This document shows, piece by piece, positions 21,300-33,040 of a stretch of DNA of 64,000 bases. Origin of the DNA: Otatea glauca (Eukaryota > Streptophyta > Magnoliopsida > Poales > Poaceae); the NCBI GenBank assembly GCA_036346275.1, contig CM070723.1, positions 992,001 through 1,056,000 of the forward strand. The letters run 5' to 3'. Position 1 is the first letter of the stretch, and each line of letters opens with the position of its first letter. The notes beneath the pieces were generated by a model, which did not search any database, was not told where the DNA came from, and saw only the letters and a program-made list of their open reading frames with translations. Position numbers and translations under genes: made by a program.

Positions 21300-23820
21300 A
21301 AAATTACGTTAAACACTTACCGATGATCCCTGCGGGGCTGTAGATGGCTCTGCCCACTGGGAGAACTCGTCCCGATAAACCTGCGCACACGTATTGTTAC
21401 GGGCGTCGCGTGAGGAACAGCCTGAGCTGCACGTACATACCTGCCCTGGAGCCAACCAAGTATGCGGAGGTGGGTGCTGCGGTAAGCGTGCCGGCGCAAA
21501 TCCACCACAATAAGTACTACCCGGTGCTACGTACTGATCGGGGGTGTCCACGTCATCGGGTGTATGCACCTCGGCGAATTGCCGACGGCAAGATCGAGTG
21601 TTTGATCCTGCGCGGATCCTGCGAAAGGACGTGGCACGAACGAAATTACTGGTTACCTCTGAGAAAGGTATGTTCACTAGCAGATAATAACTCCAATCAA
21701 AGTTCTTGTACCTCATGTGGCGCCGGTGTATAGGATGTGCCTACACCGGCCGTGGAAGGCGTGGGGTTGTAAGCCCGCCGAATCCAAATCTTGCGGAAAA
21801 TGTCCCTCGAGGACTCAGGCAAGTCTCTGTTAGGCCTAGATGACGAAGGCATGAGGGATTGATCTCTACGCTCGTGCTGTAAAAGGGTATTTCATTACCG
21901 AACAGTTCATTTGGAGAGAGTACTTCGAAGTATGACATCAAAATGTAAGTTTTGTACCTGCGTATCTTGAAGGCCATGCTGCGCGGAAGAAGAACGTGCA
22001 ACGCTTGAGCGTCTTCCGCCCATGCTGCTGCGTGACGGCCTGGGAGATAAAGGTCGAGTGCCTCGCTCACCGCACCGCATGGCAACGTCACTGTGACGAC
22101 CGCATGTCAATGCCCTCATGATGCCCTTAGACTCGTCCATGATGGACCGTAGAACCCCGACTAGACTAGACTTCGAGCGGTGGGCCTCCTCCCGTATTGC
22201 ACTGGAACTTTCCTCAAAGATACGGCTCGCACGCTCGTACTGCAGGAAATACATGATTAGTAATTGAAATGTGAATTGAGATGTAATGGATGGTCGTACC
22301 GCTTCATCTTGCCGTCTTTGCGCGTGTGTGTAGGCCGGCCGAGGGCCAACCTATCGACGCCGGTAACCTCATCGGCCTTCAGAGGTCTCGTAGTAAGTCG
22401 TGCTCTGGTACGAGGCACGTACCACTCCAAGTAGGCGACGTAAGACTCGAGGTCGTATGGTCGACCCTCCTGAACTACCCGCTCCGTGGCGTACTGGTCC
22501 CATGCAGTCGTCCATTGTAACCATCCATGCTAAGCACATGCCGACAATACTTGAAGCCCTCAATAGCAGGGCCGAATGCCCAAAACACACGGTCGAGGAT
22601 GAAACAGTTGGGTCTCCTCGCGGGGTGCGGCCTATCCATCTTGTTGATGTAGGTCCCAGGATTGGTTTCAGCAATCTGGTGAAGCATGCGAGGAGCAAGG
22701 TTGTACCCTCTTCATACGTGCCATACATCATCTCTATAACTTTCTTCTTCGCTCGCACACCTTGCCGTAGCTAACGTGATATCCCACCATGTTAACTACG
22801 CCGCCATCGATATCTTCGTGAAACGGTCACGTCCACTGTGACTAAGTGAGAAATCGGTGGCTACATATGAGGACGTGACATTTCGTGCTTCCGCAGTGGC
22901 TCGGCAAGCACACAAGTGTGGTCCGTCAGATCGTATCCTCAAGCCTAAACTCTCACCCTTGAATTTGTGGGCACGGATCTTGCCGGGACACTCAAAGATC
23001 CATGCACTTCACAACGTAGGTCTCCGGTTCGACTGCACACCCGATGACGTGCGATCGATGTTTACCGCATATCTAGCAATTGCTTGTCGGCGGCACTCTT
23101 CGTAGGGAAGCGCTGCCCTACCAAAGAGAGTGTCCCGATTGAAGGCCCACTCGGTGCGGCTTCATCCGGCAAAGACGAGAGAAGTCATTGCCGATCGTCC
23201 AACCGTGAAGACACATACTCCACATCGCGGACACAATGCCACCGACTTGAGCTGCATCGCCCTCTCCGCCGCTATCGGTGTTGACATCATCGTCTTCATC
23301 GGACGCTGCTTCGTCCGACATGCCTTCTAGGTGCTCGTGGCAATCAACGCGAGCGCACCACCACCGTCCGATGTCTTCATTCGCCGAAGGCATCCGCACC
23401 GACATTCTCATCGATGGCCCCAGAGGATGCTTCAACGCACCGCCGCCGCCAACGGGACTAGAGGGTTGGCCTCCGTCCGAGCGGACATACACCATCGGCC
23501 GACGGTGTATCAACGCCTAGGGTTCATTACAATTTGCATGTATTCCACCCACACCGTGCTTCCCACGATCTTGCATAGGTCACACACGAGTTGCTTTGGA
23601 ACCTTCGCCGACTCGAGATGCACCGCCTCGATGACAAGCTTCTTTCGAAATCTCCGATCGAATCGCGCCTCACGCAAATGCGGAGGTCGGCCAGACTCAT
23701 CTCCGCCAGACCTGGAGCCCGGATCATCTTCCTTTCGCAGTTCGAAAGGTCCGCCCCATGGCGACCCTCTCGAACAACGCCGTCACCATAAAACACGGAC
23801 AAATCTATAATTTCTGCCAT
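21300..23820 (-). pseudogene. mudrA-like transposase remnant, PMD-like segment
   Basis: The minus-strand ATG at 23820 opens MAEIIDLSVFYGDGVVREGR and HGADLSNCERK, the usual start of grass MULE transposases. An acidic stretch (SDEDDDVNTDSGGEGD, about 23300-23330) and MuDR-type zinc-region text (about 22860-23080) follow in broken frames. At 22687-22475 comes RVFWAFGPAIEGFKYCR and LSMDG, the start of the MULE catalytic domain. It then passes directly, in another frame, into WLQWTTAWDQYATERVV and YVAYLEWYVPRTRARL (about 22535-22370), which resembles the end of a plant mobile domain. The DDE core in between is absent. A Ser/Pro-rich tail follows to about 21300. Multiple shifts and stops: not functional. 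Confidence 0.75.
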
Positions 23821-24216
23821 TTAGTACCTACCATAGCGAAAGACGCAAGCTATGGTAAACTTGTTCCACAATATTATAAAAATAACACGCTGACACTTTA
23901 CATTACACGGATGTTACCGATGCTGCCATATTTTCAATGCTAAATGGTACTAATTTTTTAACTGACAACGGTGCTGTTATTCTACCTACATACTTCACAA
24001 ATCTCGTTACAATCGAACTAATAATCCATTCATGCCATACAAATCTTGACCAATATTACACTATTTAGTCCCGATTCTACTATTCGTCCGACTTATTCTG
24101 CGCCTACCAAATTAAATCCTCCAAAAGTATTTTACATTCACGCGTACCACTTGTTCCACAATATTATAAAAATAACACGCTGACACTTTACATTACACGG
24201 ATGTTACCGATGCTGC

Positions 24217-26822
24217 TGAAAGTGCATCTAGGCACTTATGTTATTTTGGTGATTAATGAATGTTATTTTGGTGATTAATGACAAACACTCATAATGACAA
24301 TCTATGTAAATTAAGTAAATGCTTAACTTAGTGCTTAGCAAATGACAAACCTCTAATATGATTATATTGCTATGAGACTAACTTGTTATTGCCTAGTTGA
24401 GTATCAGTCTCATCTATTTAGAGGAAAATCAAATAGGAAGGTTAAGCAAAGATAAGGTATGCAATTTTGGTATCTATTCTATATTTGTTATTGCATTCCT
24501 TTTGTGCAAATGCATAGTGAACTCCAAGTAGCATGTTGATTATATATATGCACATTGGTTCATGTCATATTTATTTGTGCATATATATTCATTTGAGTTC
24601 ATTATGGTATGCATGTATTAACTAGAGTTAAACTTCATATTGCTATAGATTGACTTGGTGCATGCATGTTTTATTTGTATATCTTCTCATGCAATTCTCT
24701 TAGTGAAGTTTATCTAGTGTTGGATCACATATTTACTCTTACTCCAAATATTATTTGCACATGTACAATTCGTGTATATTCTATCATGTGCTTTATTTAA
24801 GTAAAGTCTGTGATCCTTGCCATGATTTAATTGATTCATCATATTGGCAACTATCTCTCTAGTGCATATAGATCAATTACATATTCATCATGATGTACTT
24901 AGTAGAGAACATTTCTTATGTCAAGTGTTTCCATTTATATTGTGCTTCTTTATATGAAACACTTGTTGTAATCAATCGCTCACAAATATCAACTTTATTC
25001 ATATCTATTGAGCTTTTGGGACTAATGTCTTTCATGAGTAGTTTGGAAAGAATTAGGTCCCGTCTGTGTATGATGACCAAGGTATCTTGGAGGATGATCA
25101 TTAAGCCGAGGTCAACAAGACGGCGGTGTCACCAAGAGCTGAGGACTAAGTCAAGAGCAACTTGGCGTGGAGATCGTCGAGAGGATGATCAAGTCAAGGT
25201 TGATAGGACGAGAGTCTCATGAGGTGAATCGAGTCGAGTTGGACAAGGCGAAGATGTCATCAATTATATGGTGAAGGTCTTCATGCATCGACATCAAGAA
25301 AGAAGACTGCAAGTGACTAGTTCTAGACTTATATTATCTTTGATTTAATTTGAGTCTAAGGATTGCCGTACTATTAAGAGGGATGCGATGTCGAATGACT
25401 TTTAGATGTGTCAAGTGCTCAAGTGATCCATCCTTGTTAATCTTAGAAAGAGAGTGGTGTTGGTAGTGCTTGGGAAAGTGAGGGTTGTAGGTCTCTCTTG
25501 ATTTCTTTGTGAAATCTGTGGTTATCCTTTGAGATTTGGGTAGTGAGACCTTGTTATTTGTGTAGCCCTCGTTCTTAGCTTTCGGAGAGTCCAAAATCTC
25601 TGAAATCGGAGTCCGAGTCAAAAGTTATGCTCGTTTTAGCCGAGCTGCTCAGTGCTGATTCGGACTATCCGGAGTTAGTCCGACTATCCGGATCATCCGG
25701 AGTATCCGGATATTCATCCGACTCTCCGGTTGAGTCTCTCTGTTAGCCTTTCACACCAATCCGAGTATCCGGATTGAAATCCGAGTCTCCGGATTGTGCG
25801 CAATCTGCCCCAACGGCTAGTTTTTGGGAGGTCTATTTATAGCCCTTCCTCCTCTTTTGAAGAGGCTTTTGGAGTGGATTTTGAGGGGTGTGTGGGGGCT
25901 TTGAGGAGCTTTACCCTTAGATCTAAGTGATCCCCTTGTGAGAAGGGTTGGGAAGAGTTTGGAGAGTGAGTTTTGAGTTGGTTGAGCACTTGATTTCATC
26001 TCCAAGCTTGTTCTTCGTGAGCATTTGTTACTCTTGGAGGTTGAGGACTCCTAGACGGCTAGGAGGTCGCCTACGAGTCACCGGAGCTTTGTGTGGTTGG
26101 CCGTGGGAAGTTTGTGAAGGCCGGTTCCGCCTCCGTAAGGGAAGGAATCAAAGGAGTGAAGACCGGCGAGTGCATTTGTGCAACACCGGAGGAAGAGGGT
26201 TGAAAGAGACCCGGCTCAAGTGTGACCGAGCCGCCTCAACGGAGACGTAGGATCCCCTCAAGGATCCGAACTTCGGGTGAAAAATCATCGTCTCCAAGTT
26301 TGCTTCTTTCTCTTGCTTTAGTATTTGGTTTTGAATCTTTGGGAGCCCCGATCTACTCTTTTGTTGTGTTTGGCTCCAGATCTTCTATACCCTCAGGTAC
26401 CTGACATCACTAAGATCTTTTGTGTTCAAGTAGATTGTTGAAAAATTGCAGGGATTTAAAATCTCTCTTCGAGATCCTCAATCCGAGTATCCGAATCCCC
26501 GAACCCGACAGTCCGGATAATCCGAGTATCCGGATTGAATACCGGACACTCGGTTAGGACCTCGATTGGACTATCCGAGTATCCGGATTGAATACCCCGG
26601 ACAGTCCGGATAATCCGGAGTATCCGGATTGAATACCCTGACACTCCGGGTTAGGACCCTCGATCGGACTATCCGAGTATCCGGATTGAATATCCGGACA
26701 CTCCGGATTGTTCGAAACTCGAGATTTTATTTAGCTGCATATTTTATTCCACGCATTTAAGTTATAAAGTTTTTTAATCCGCCTATTCACCCCCCCTCTA
26801 GGCGACATCCCCTGTCCTTTCA
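24217..26822 (+). repeat. 5' LTR of gag-only element
   Basis: 2606 bp, TG...CA. A TATA-like CTATTTATAG at 25833-25842 probably marks the U3/R junction. Many TCCGGAT/ATCCGGA words cluster at 25660-25800 and 26480-26715. Confidence 0.92.
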
Positions 26823-26880
26823 ATTGGTATCAGAGCAAGGTCTCTCCTTTTATTAGACTTAACCATCTAGAGAGTAAAGG

Positions 26881-28620
26881 ATGTCGACTAGAGGATTAGT
26901 GCACTCACATAATCCACTTGTGCTAGATGGCACAAATTATGCTTCATGGAAATTAATTATGACTTCTCATTTTAAATCCATGAGCCCCCAAATATGGTGG
27001 ATCGTAGATGTCGGCTTTTCCTCTCCATTGAATGAAGTTGCTCCAACTGAAGGAGAGAGGAAATGCCTACATCTCGACGCTCAAGCTACTAATGTTTTAT
27101 TTTGTGTTGTGAGCGATGAAATCTTTGATAGAATATGCAATCTCAAGAGCGCTCATGAAATGTGGATAAAGCTTCAAGAACTATTTGAATCATCCACTTC
27201 TATTGAGGATTGCACTAAGGAAGAGATGTCGGGAGATGAAACATCAAGCTCCACCTCAAGCTCAAGTGATGAAGAACCGACATCTCCATCAACCTCAACC
27301 TCCGCCTCAAGTGACGATGAAGATGCTCTTCCATCACAAATCCGCTGCTTCATGGCGAAAGGTAAGATTGAGGTAAGTGACGATGATGATGATGAGCTCA
27401 CTTATGATGAACTTATGAATTTGCTAGAGGAGCTCAATAAATGTCTTGGAAAGGAGAAAAGAAATATAAAATTTTGAAGCTTGAACATGAATCACTTCAA
27501 AATGATTATAACATGCTTCAAGAAAATCATGAATCCTCCTTTCCAAAGAAATTCATAAGCCTAAGGTGGACATAGGAATTACATGTGATTTAATTGATGA
27601 TATGCCATGCTTAACTTCAAATTCTAGCATTTCATCTAAAATTAATATGTCCATCTCTAGTGATGATAAGCCTTGTTGCTCAAATACAAATATTGCTTCT
27701 ACTTCCTCTATGTCTTGTGAGACTAATCTTGTAGAGGAAAACAAGGAGCTCAAGGCCCAAGTCATTAGATTAGAAAATGACTTAAAGAAGTGCGTAAAGG
27801 AAAAGCCGTTCTCGATGAGATCTTGAGCAAGCCAAGGGCGCCTCAAGATAAGCGAGGACTCGGCTACATCTCCAAGAGGAGACTAGCAAGACAAGGCCCA
27901 ACGAAAGATATTCAAGATCATCAAGTGCTTTGCTTGCAACAAGAAGGGACACCTCGCCTCCGTGTGCCCTAATAAAGTGGAGATCAAGCCACAACCATCA
28001 ACAATGAGGCAAACCGCAAAGAGCAAGTCAAGAAAAGAGACGCTCAAAGCCTACTTGCTACAATTGTCGGAAAAGGGACACATCGGTAAGGATTGTCCCA
28101 AAGGTATTACTCCTAAGCCAATTATTGTCAATGATCATTATTTGCTTAGGAAAGACAAAAATGGCAATGTGTTTGCCAAGTTTGTCGATTCTCTCAAGTA
28201 TTTGCAAAATTATGATATTCAATTGCTTAGGAGAAATGAATCTAGAAATATGTTTGCTCAAAATGCTAGACTTCCTAAGACCAAGAAAAATCATGTTGAT
28301 CATGTGCTTAGGAAAAATAACAATAGCAAACCATTTGCTAGATTTGCTAGATCTTCTAAGCCCTTGCATTGTAATGATTATTATGTGCTTAGAAAGGATC
28401 AAACTAGAAATGGATTTGCTAAAAATGCTAAAACTCCTAAGCCTCCTCAATTCAATTCCAATAATTCGCTTAGGAGTAATAACAATCGCAAATCCATTGC
28501 TAGTCATGATAGTTCACCTAAGACTATTAATGTTAGGGCCATTTGGGTTCCTAAATCTATTGTGACTAACATTTTGGACCCAACAAAATTGGGTACCAAC
28601 AAGTGCCTAAAAGAATTGTA
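26881..28620 (+). pseudogene. Copia gag, frameshifted
   Basis: The frame opens MSTRGLVHSHNPLVLDGTNY and ASWKLIMTSHFKSM, the typical start of copia gag, and runs 198 codons to a Ser/Asp-rich linker before a one-base shift near 27455. It resumes through a coiled-coil stretch (VEENKELKAQVIRLENDLKK, about 27730-27790) and LGYISKR (about 27860). After a further shift come two CCHC zinc knuckles: CFACNKKGHLASVCPNK (about 27931-27980) and a second ending KGHIGKDCPKG (28070-28105). The C-terminal part holds five 27-residue repeats and ends IWVPKSIVTNILDP. At least three shifts separate the pieces, so this copy makes no full gag. No polymerase follows. Confidence 0.85.
28135..28545 (+). repeat. 81-bp (27-codon) in-frame tandem repeat in gag
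   Basis: CTTAGG/CTTAGA occurs at 28145, 28226, 28307, 28388 and 28469, exactly 81 bp apart. Each unit encodes a variant of LRKxxxxNxFAKxAxxxKxxx. The period being a multiple of three keeps the gag frame. Confidence 0.95.
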
Positions 28621-28621
28621 G

Positions 28622-31600
28622 GTGCTTGGAGATGCATTGGAAGCTTTGGCTCAATCAAGAGGATGATTTCATCATATGAAAAGGAAGCCAAGCTTGAAGA
28701 CATTCACTTCAATCATAAACCAATGCCATCTCGGGTAACAAGTATTTAAATTGATTCTTATAGCTTATAGCCTTGTGTAGGTTATATTGCATTATTCATG
28801 AAAATCAATTTAGATTGCTTGATTATATGCTTGCTCATGCTTATTAGTTGTTTTGATTGCAATCTTGAGTAAGTTTGGGATAGTGGCACATTAAGGGGGA
28901 GTGCTAAATCATAACCATGTATATTACATCCCTACATGTGCCCATATTTATATAAGTGCAAATATATATTTTCAAAATCAAGCCATTTAGCCAAAAGTCA
29001 AAATTTTGTATACCATTAGTATTCTTGTGAAAAACTAGTTGCAAAATGTATACAAATATATTTGAAATATTTTTCAAAGGTTTTGGCTTCACAAAATCCA
29101 TTTTGAAAAGAAAATGAGTTTCATGATCAAAATCTAGATAGTAGTATCTTGTTTTGGATTTAAACTTATAATTTTCATAGTATTAAATGTAAAATGAATT
29201 TGAAAGTAATTCCAAAACGAAAATCCTAGAGTTGGTCATTCTTAACAATTCTTGTGTTCAAAAGACTTTCAAAAGACCAACCTAGTGAAAGTTATTTGAT
29301 TTTGAAACTCGCCGAAAAACTATATTTGACCCATAATTGTCATATTATTGCACTTAGTGAGTTTCTCCGTTTGGACCGGATCTTGTGTAGTATCTTGGTT
29401 CAAAATGGTATCTTAGACTCATACACAAAATTCAAATCTCTATATCTAATCTTATCCTTCATTTGAATCTTGTGTTGAAATATTTGACTTTGTTTTACAA
29501 ATAGCTATTTCAAAAGGACCATTTTGGTCAAAAGTCAAATCTTATGTTTAAAAGGCCCAAAATTGTGAAAAGCTTTGTAAAAGTATTCTAATATGTATTT
29601 CAAATGTTTTACAAGCTTTCAAAATGAAAATTCTATATTGAAATCAAAATTGGTCAAAATTTTTGGTTTGAACTAAAATAGCTTATTTAAGCATATTGCT
29701 CAAATCTTAGCATTCAAGTTGGATTTCATTATAAATGTTGGCTAGAAACCATCTTGATAATCAATTCTAAGCCATGGAAATTGAAATTGCATGAAATCCA
29801 AATTGAGTTGTATTTTGAGGCTTTTTATGAAAAACTATTTCCTATTTAACTTGCTTCAAAAAGGGTTAAAAGCAAAATATTTGTTTGAAATGCAAAATCT
29901 TATGAAAATAGTCTTCTAAAATGTTTTCAAATGTATTTCAATTGTTTTCAAGTATCTAACCCTTGGCTAGAAGCTAAAAGTCAAACTTTGGCCTAAAAAG
30001 ATCTTTGTGATCTTGCTTTTGCATTTAACTTCAAATTTTTTTAAAGCAAAATCTATTTGGAGTTTGAAAAAGTGGTCAATACAAAACTCATAGGGTTGGT
30101 CATTTTAAGCATTTCTCTAGTTCAAAGTTTTTCCAAACGACCAACCGTTCAAAAGTTATAGCCATTTGAATTTGGCCAAAATCATCCATTTCACCCAAAA
30201 TGACCCGTTGTTGTATTTTGTGAATTTCGCTATTTGAATTGGATTTATTTGCATATCTTGGATTGAAATAGTATTTCTAACTCATACAAAGCTATGAAAG
30301 TTCAAATCTCCATAAATTTCAATCCGGAATGCATTTTGAGCATTTGGTGAAAATTCCATTTCTTTTCAAACCTACAAAGCGCATTTTGTCATATCTTTTG
30401 AACGAAAATTTCTTTTAATGAAATTCTTATTGGGAAACCTTCTAAATAGTCCAATGTTTATTTCTGGAAAGTTTCAAACCATTTGGACTCAATTTGAAAA
30501 AGTTTTGACTTTTCTTCTCTTTGAGCAAAGATCATGCCTACAAAGCAAAATTTGGCATATCTCCTTTTTTGGAGACTCCTTTTTGGAAAATTCTTTTTGG
30601 AAAAGTTTCTTGGAAGTCTAAAGAATATTTATGCACAATTTAAAATAATTTCAACTTAATTTGAAATAGTTATGCCTTTTTCTCTCTTTTGATCTTATTT
30701 GGCATACTATCGCATTAAGTTGGATTTTACGATTTGAATGGATTTAATTATGCAAATAGGATTATAAACATCTCTCTAAATCATATGATGCCATATAAGT
30801 GCATATTACCATTCAAAACTCATTTGGTTCCATTTTGAGGATTTGGTGAAAATCTTAATGTTTTATGTGTTTCATATGCAAATTTCACCACATTTCTCAA
30901 AGTAAAATTTATTTATTGAAAATCTTTGTTAGAAAACCTTCTCTCACATATGGAGTTCATATCTGAAAAATTCTCAAATTTATTTGAACTCATTTGCGAG
31001 ATTGTTGACTTTATTTGACTTAGTGTCAAAACTAAACCTCCAATGCTTCTTTTGATCTAATTTTTTATTGGAGGGTGATATTTGAGAAAATCCTTTTGGA
31101 AAAAGTCTCTTGGATGTTCATGGATCATTTCGCAAAATCTTATGGCTATTGGACTTCATTTGATCAAGATTTGATCCAAATTCAAAATGTTCGCTTTAGG
31201 ATGAAGTGAACAACCCGAGTATCCGGGTAATATATCCGAGTATCCGGATTATCCGACACTCGGATCAAAAACACCGAGTATCCGGTTGTACAACTTCGCC
31301 CAAATTCAAATTGATATCTATACTTTATTGCAATATCTTGTTCATCCTATTTTTGGGGTTTCTCCTTTGCTCAAATCAATATTCAGTCTTCATAGCCCTC
31401 GAAGAGGATTTCGAGTCGGATCTGTTCCGCGTTGATGATTTTTGTATTTGAGCAATGGTTTAAAAGTTATAATCGACTTTGTGCTGCTATTTGCATCTTT
31501 TCGAGATTTTAAGAGTTTTAAATTGGAATCTTGGCAAGCCTTTCAAGATGAAAACTAAGTGAACTTATTCATTGCTCCAAGCTTCTAAGTGGAGCATATC

Positions 31601-33028
31601 TATTTAAGTTTTCATTCCAATGAAAGTGCATCTTTTGGCTAAGTTATTTTGGAAATTGGATTTAATTGTAACTTAGCCTCAAAATATTTTCTCTCTTGCA
31701 TAACTTCGAGTTTATTATGGAAAAGAGAAAATTTCCCTTGTAAGCTCAAGAGTGAGTTTGAATGTGTTTTACTCATTGTCTCTCTTACAAGTGGATGACA
31801 AGATTAAATTTGAATGAGTTTCAAATATTTTCATTATAAAGTGATGTAATAAAATCTTCAATTGATATCTTCAAATTGTTTTAAATTGCATGCAAAGAGT
31901 ATTGTCTTGTATATCATATATATCATGCATGTTGTACTTAGACATTATCAAACTAACTTGGGTCAAATTAAAAGATATTTGTTCCCAGAAATCGTGTGCT
32001 TGTCTATTGATGTTCAAGGTATTGGAAAAGGGGTCATCTTCGACGGTGGGATGAAGGAAATGGAGAGGAGCTCTATAGTACGAGGGATCTAAGACCGGGC
32101 GCGGTGATCATGACCAATTCGAACATGCGGTGGACAAGAATCGACAAAGGGGACGTGTTTCTTTTCTGACCATATTCAAATAATGTCTGTGCACACCATT
32201 ATGCTAAATTGTGTTATTCTAAATGGTGTTGTATTTTTCAATTGATATGATTAATTGGTATCTTTCAAGAGGTATCCTCTAATCCTAAATTGTTTTGAAG
32301 TGTCATCTAACTTGCATTCGGCATTATCAAGAACTAAAAGGTACATATGGGTGACACATTGCAAAGAGGTATGCCCTTGATAAGTTTATGAAACTCTTGA
32401 TCATGAAAGTGCATCTTACTTATACAATTTTGATTCATGATCTTGTATACATCTTGTGATCATATAAGCAATTCCTTCTTGTGTAATCTTCTTTATATGG
32501 TCTTGATTGTTAGAATTTAATTTGATCATAAGCATGTGCTTAAATTATAAATTTGCTATATGATCTTGATGTTTAAAGAATATGTGAAATCATATTCGTG
32601 TGTCATGTTTAAGCATCACTTATATCTTAAGAATCATGACTTCTTTAATTTGGTATAACTAGAAAAATCTATTACCTAAATCTTGGAAATAATTGGTATC
32701 ATATCTTGCCTAGATTTAGGGGGAGCTTAATATTATTGTCCTATTACTAGCTCCTTATTTTTATTTTATTTCTCCTAATCTTTTTATTGAGTGTGCAATC
32801 AAGGGGAGAACAGATTTTATTGAATAAACAATAAGAATCTTTTAAGCACCTTTTGGGATTAATGACAAAAGGGGAGAATTTATGGAATTATCAATTGTCC
32901 CTAATCGATTGACAAAAGGGATGATTTGTAAGTATGATCTCTTATTGTATCTTTATGCTTGTTTTAATGTTAAAATATCTTAATATTGTCATTTGGTGCA
33001 ATTGATAATAGGTTTGTCATAAATCACC
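28622..33028. other. Non-coding AT-rich interior of gag-only element
   Basis: About 4.4 kb rich in TTTGAAA/TTTCAAA words, with no pol-like text in any frame. A short block at 31205-31290 repeats the CCGAGTATCCGG words found in the LTRs. It replaces the position where an autonomous copia element would encode pol. Confidence 0.75.
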
Positions 33029-33040
33029 AAAAGGGGAGAT

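Noticed and set aside
28142..28545. 81-bp repeats considered as a CRISPR-like array
   Set aside because: The units are contiguous, diverged, keep a protein frame and lie in a retrotransposon gag gene of a plant; there is no spacer structure.
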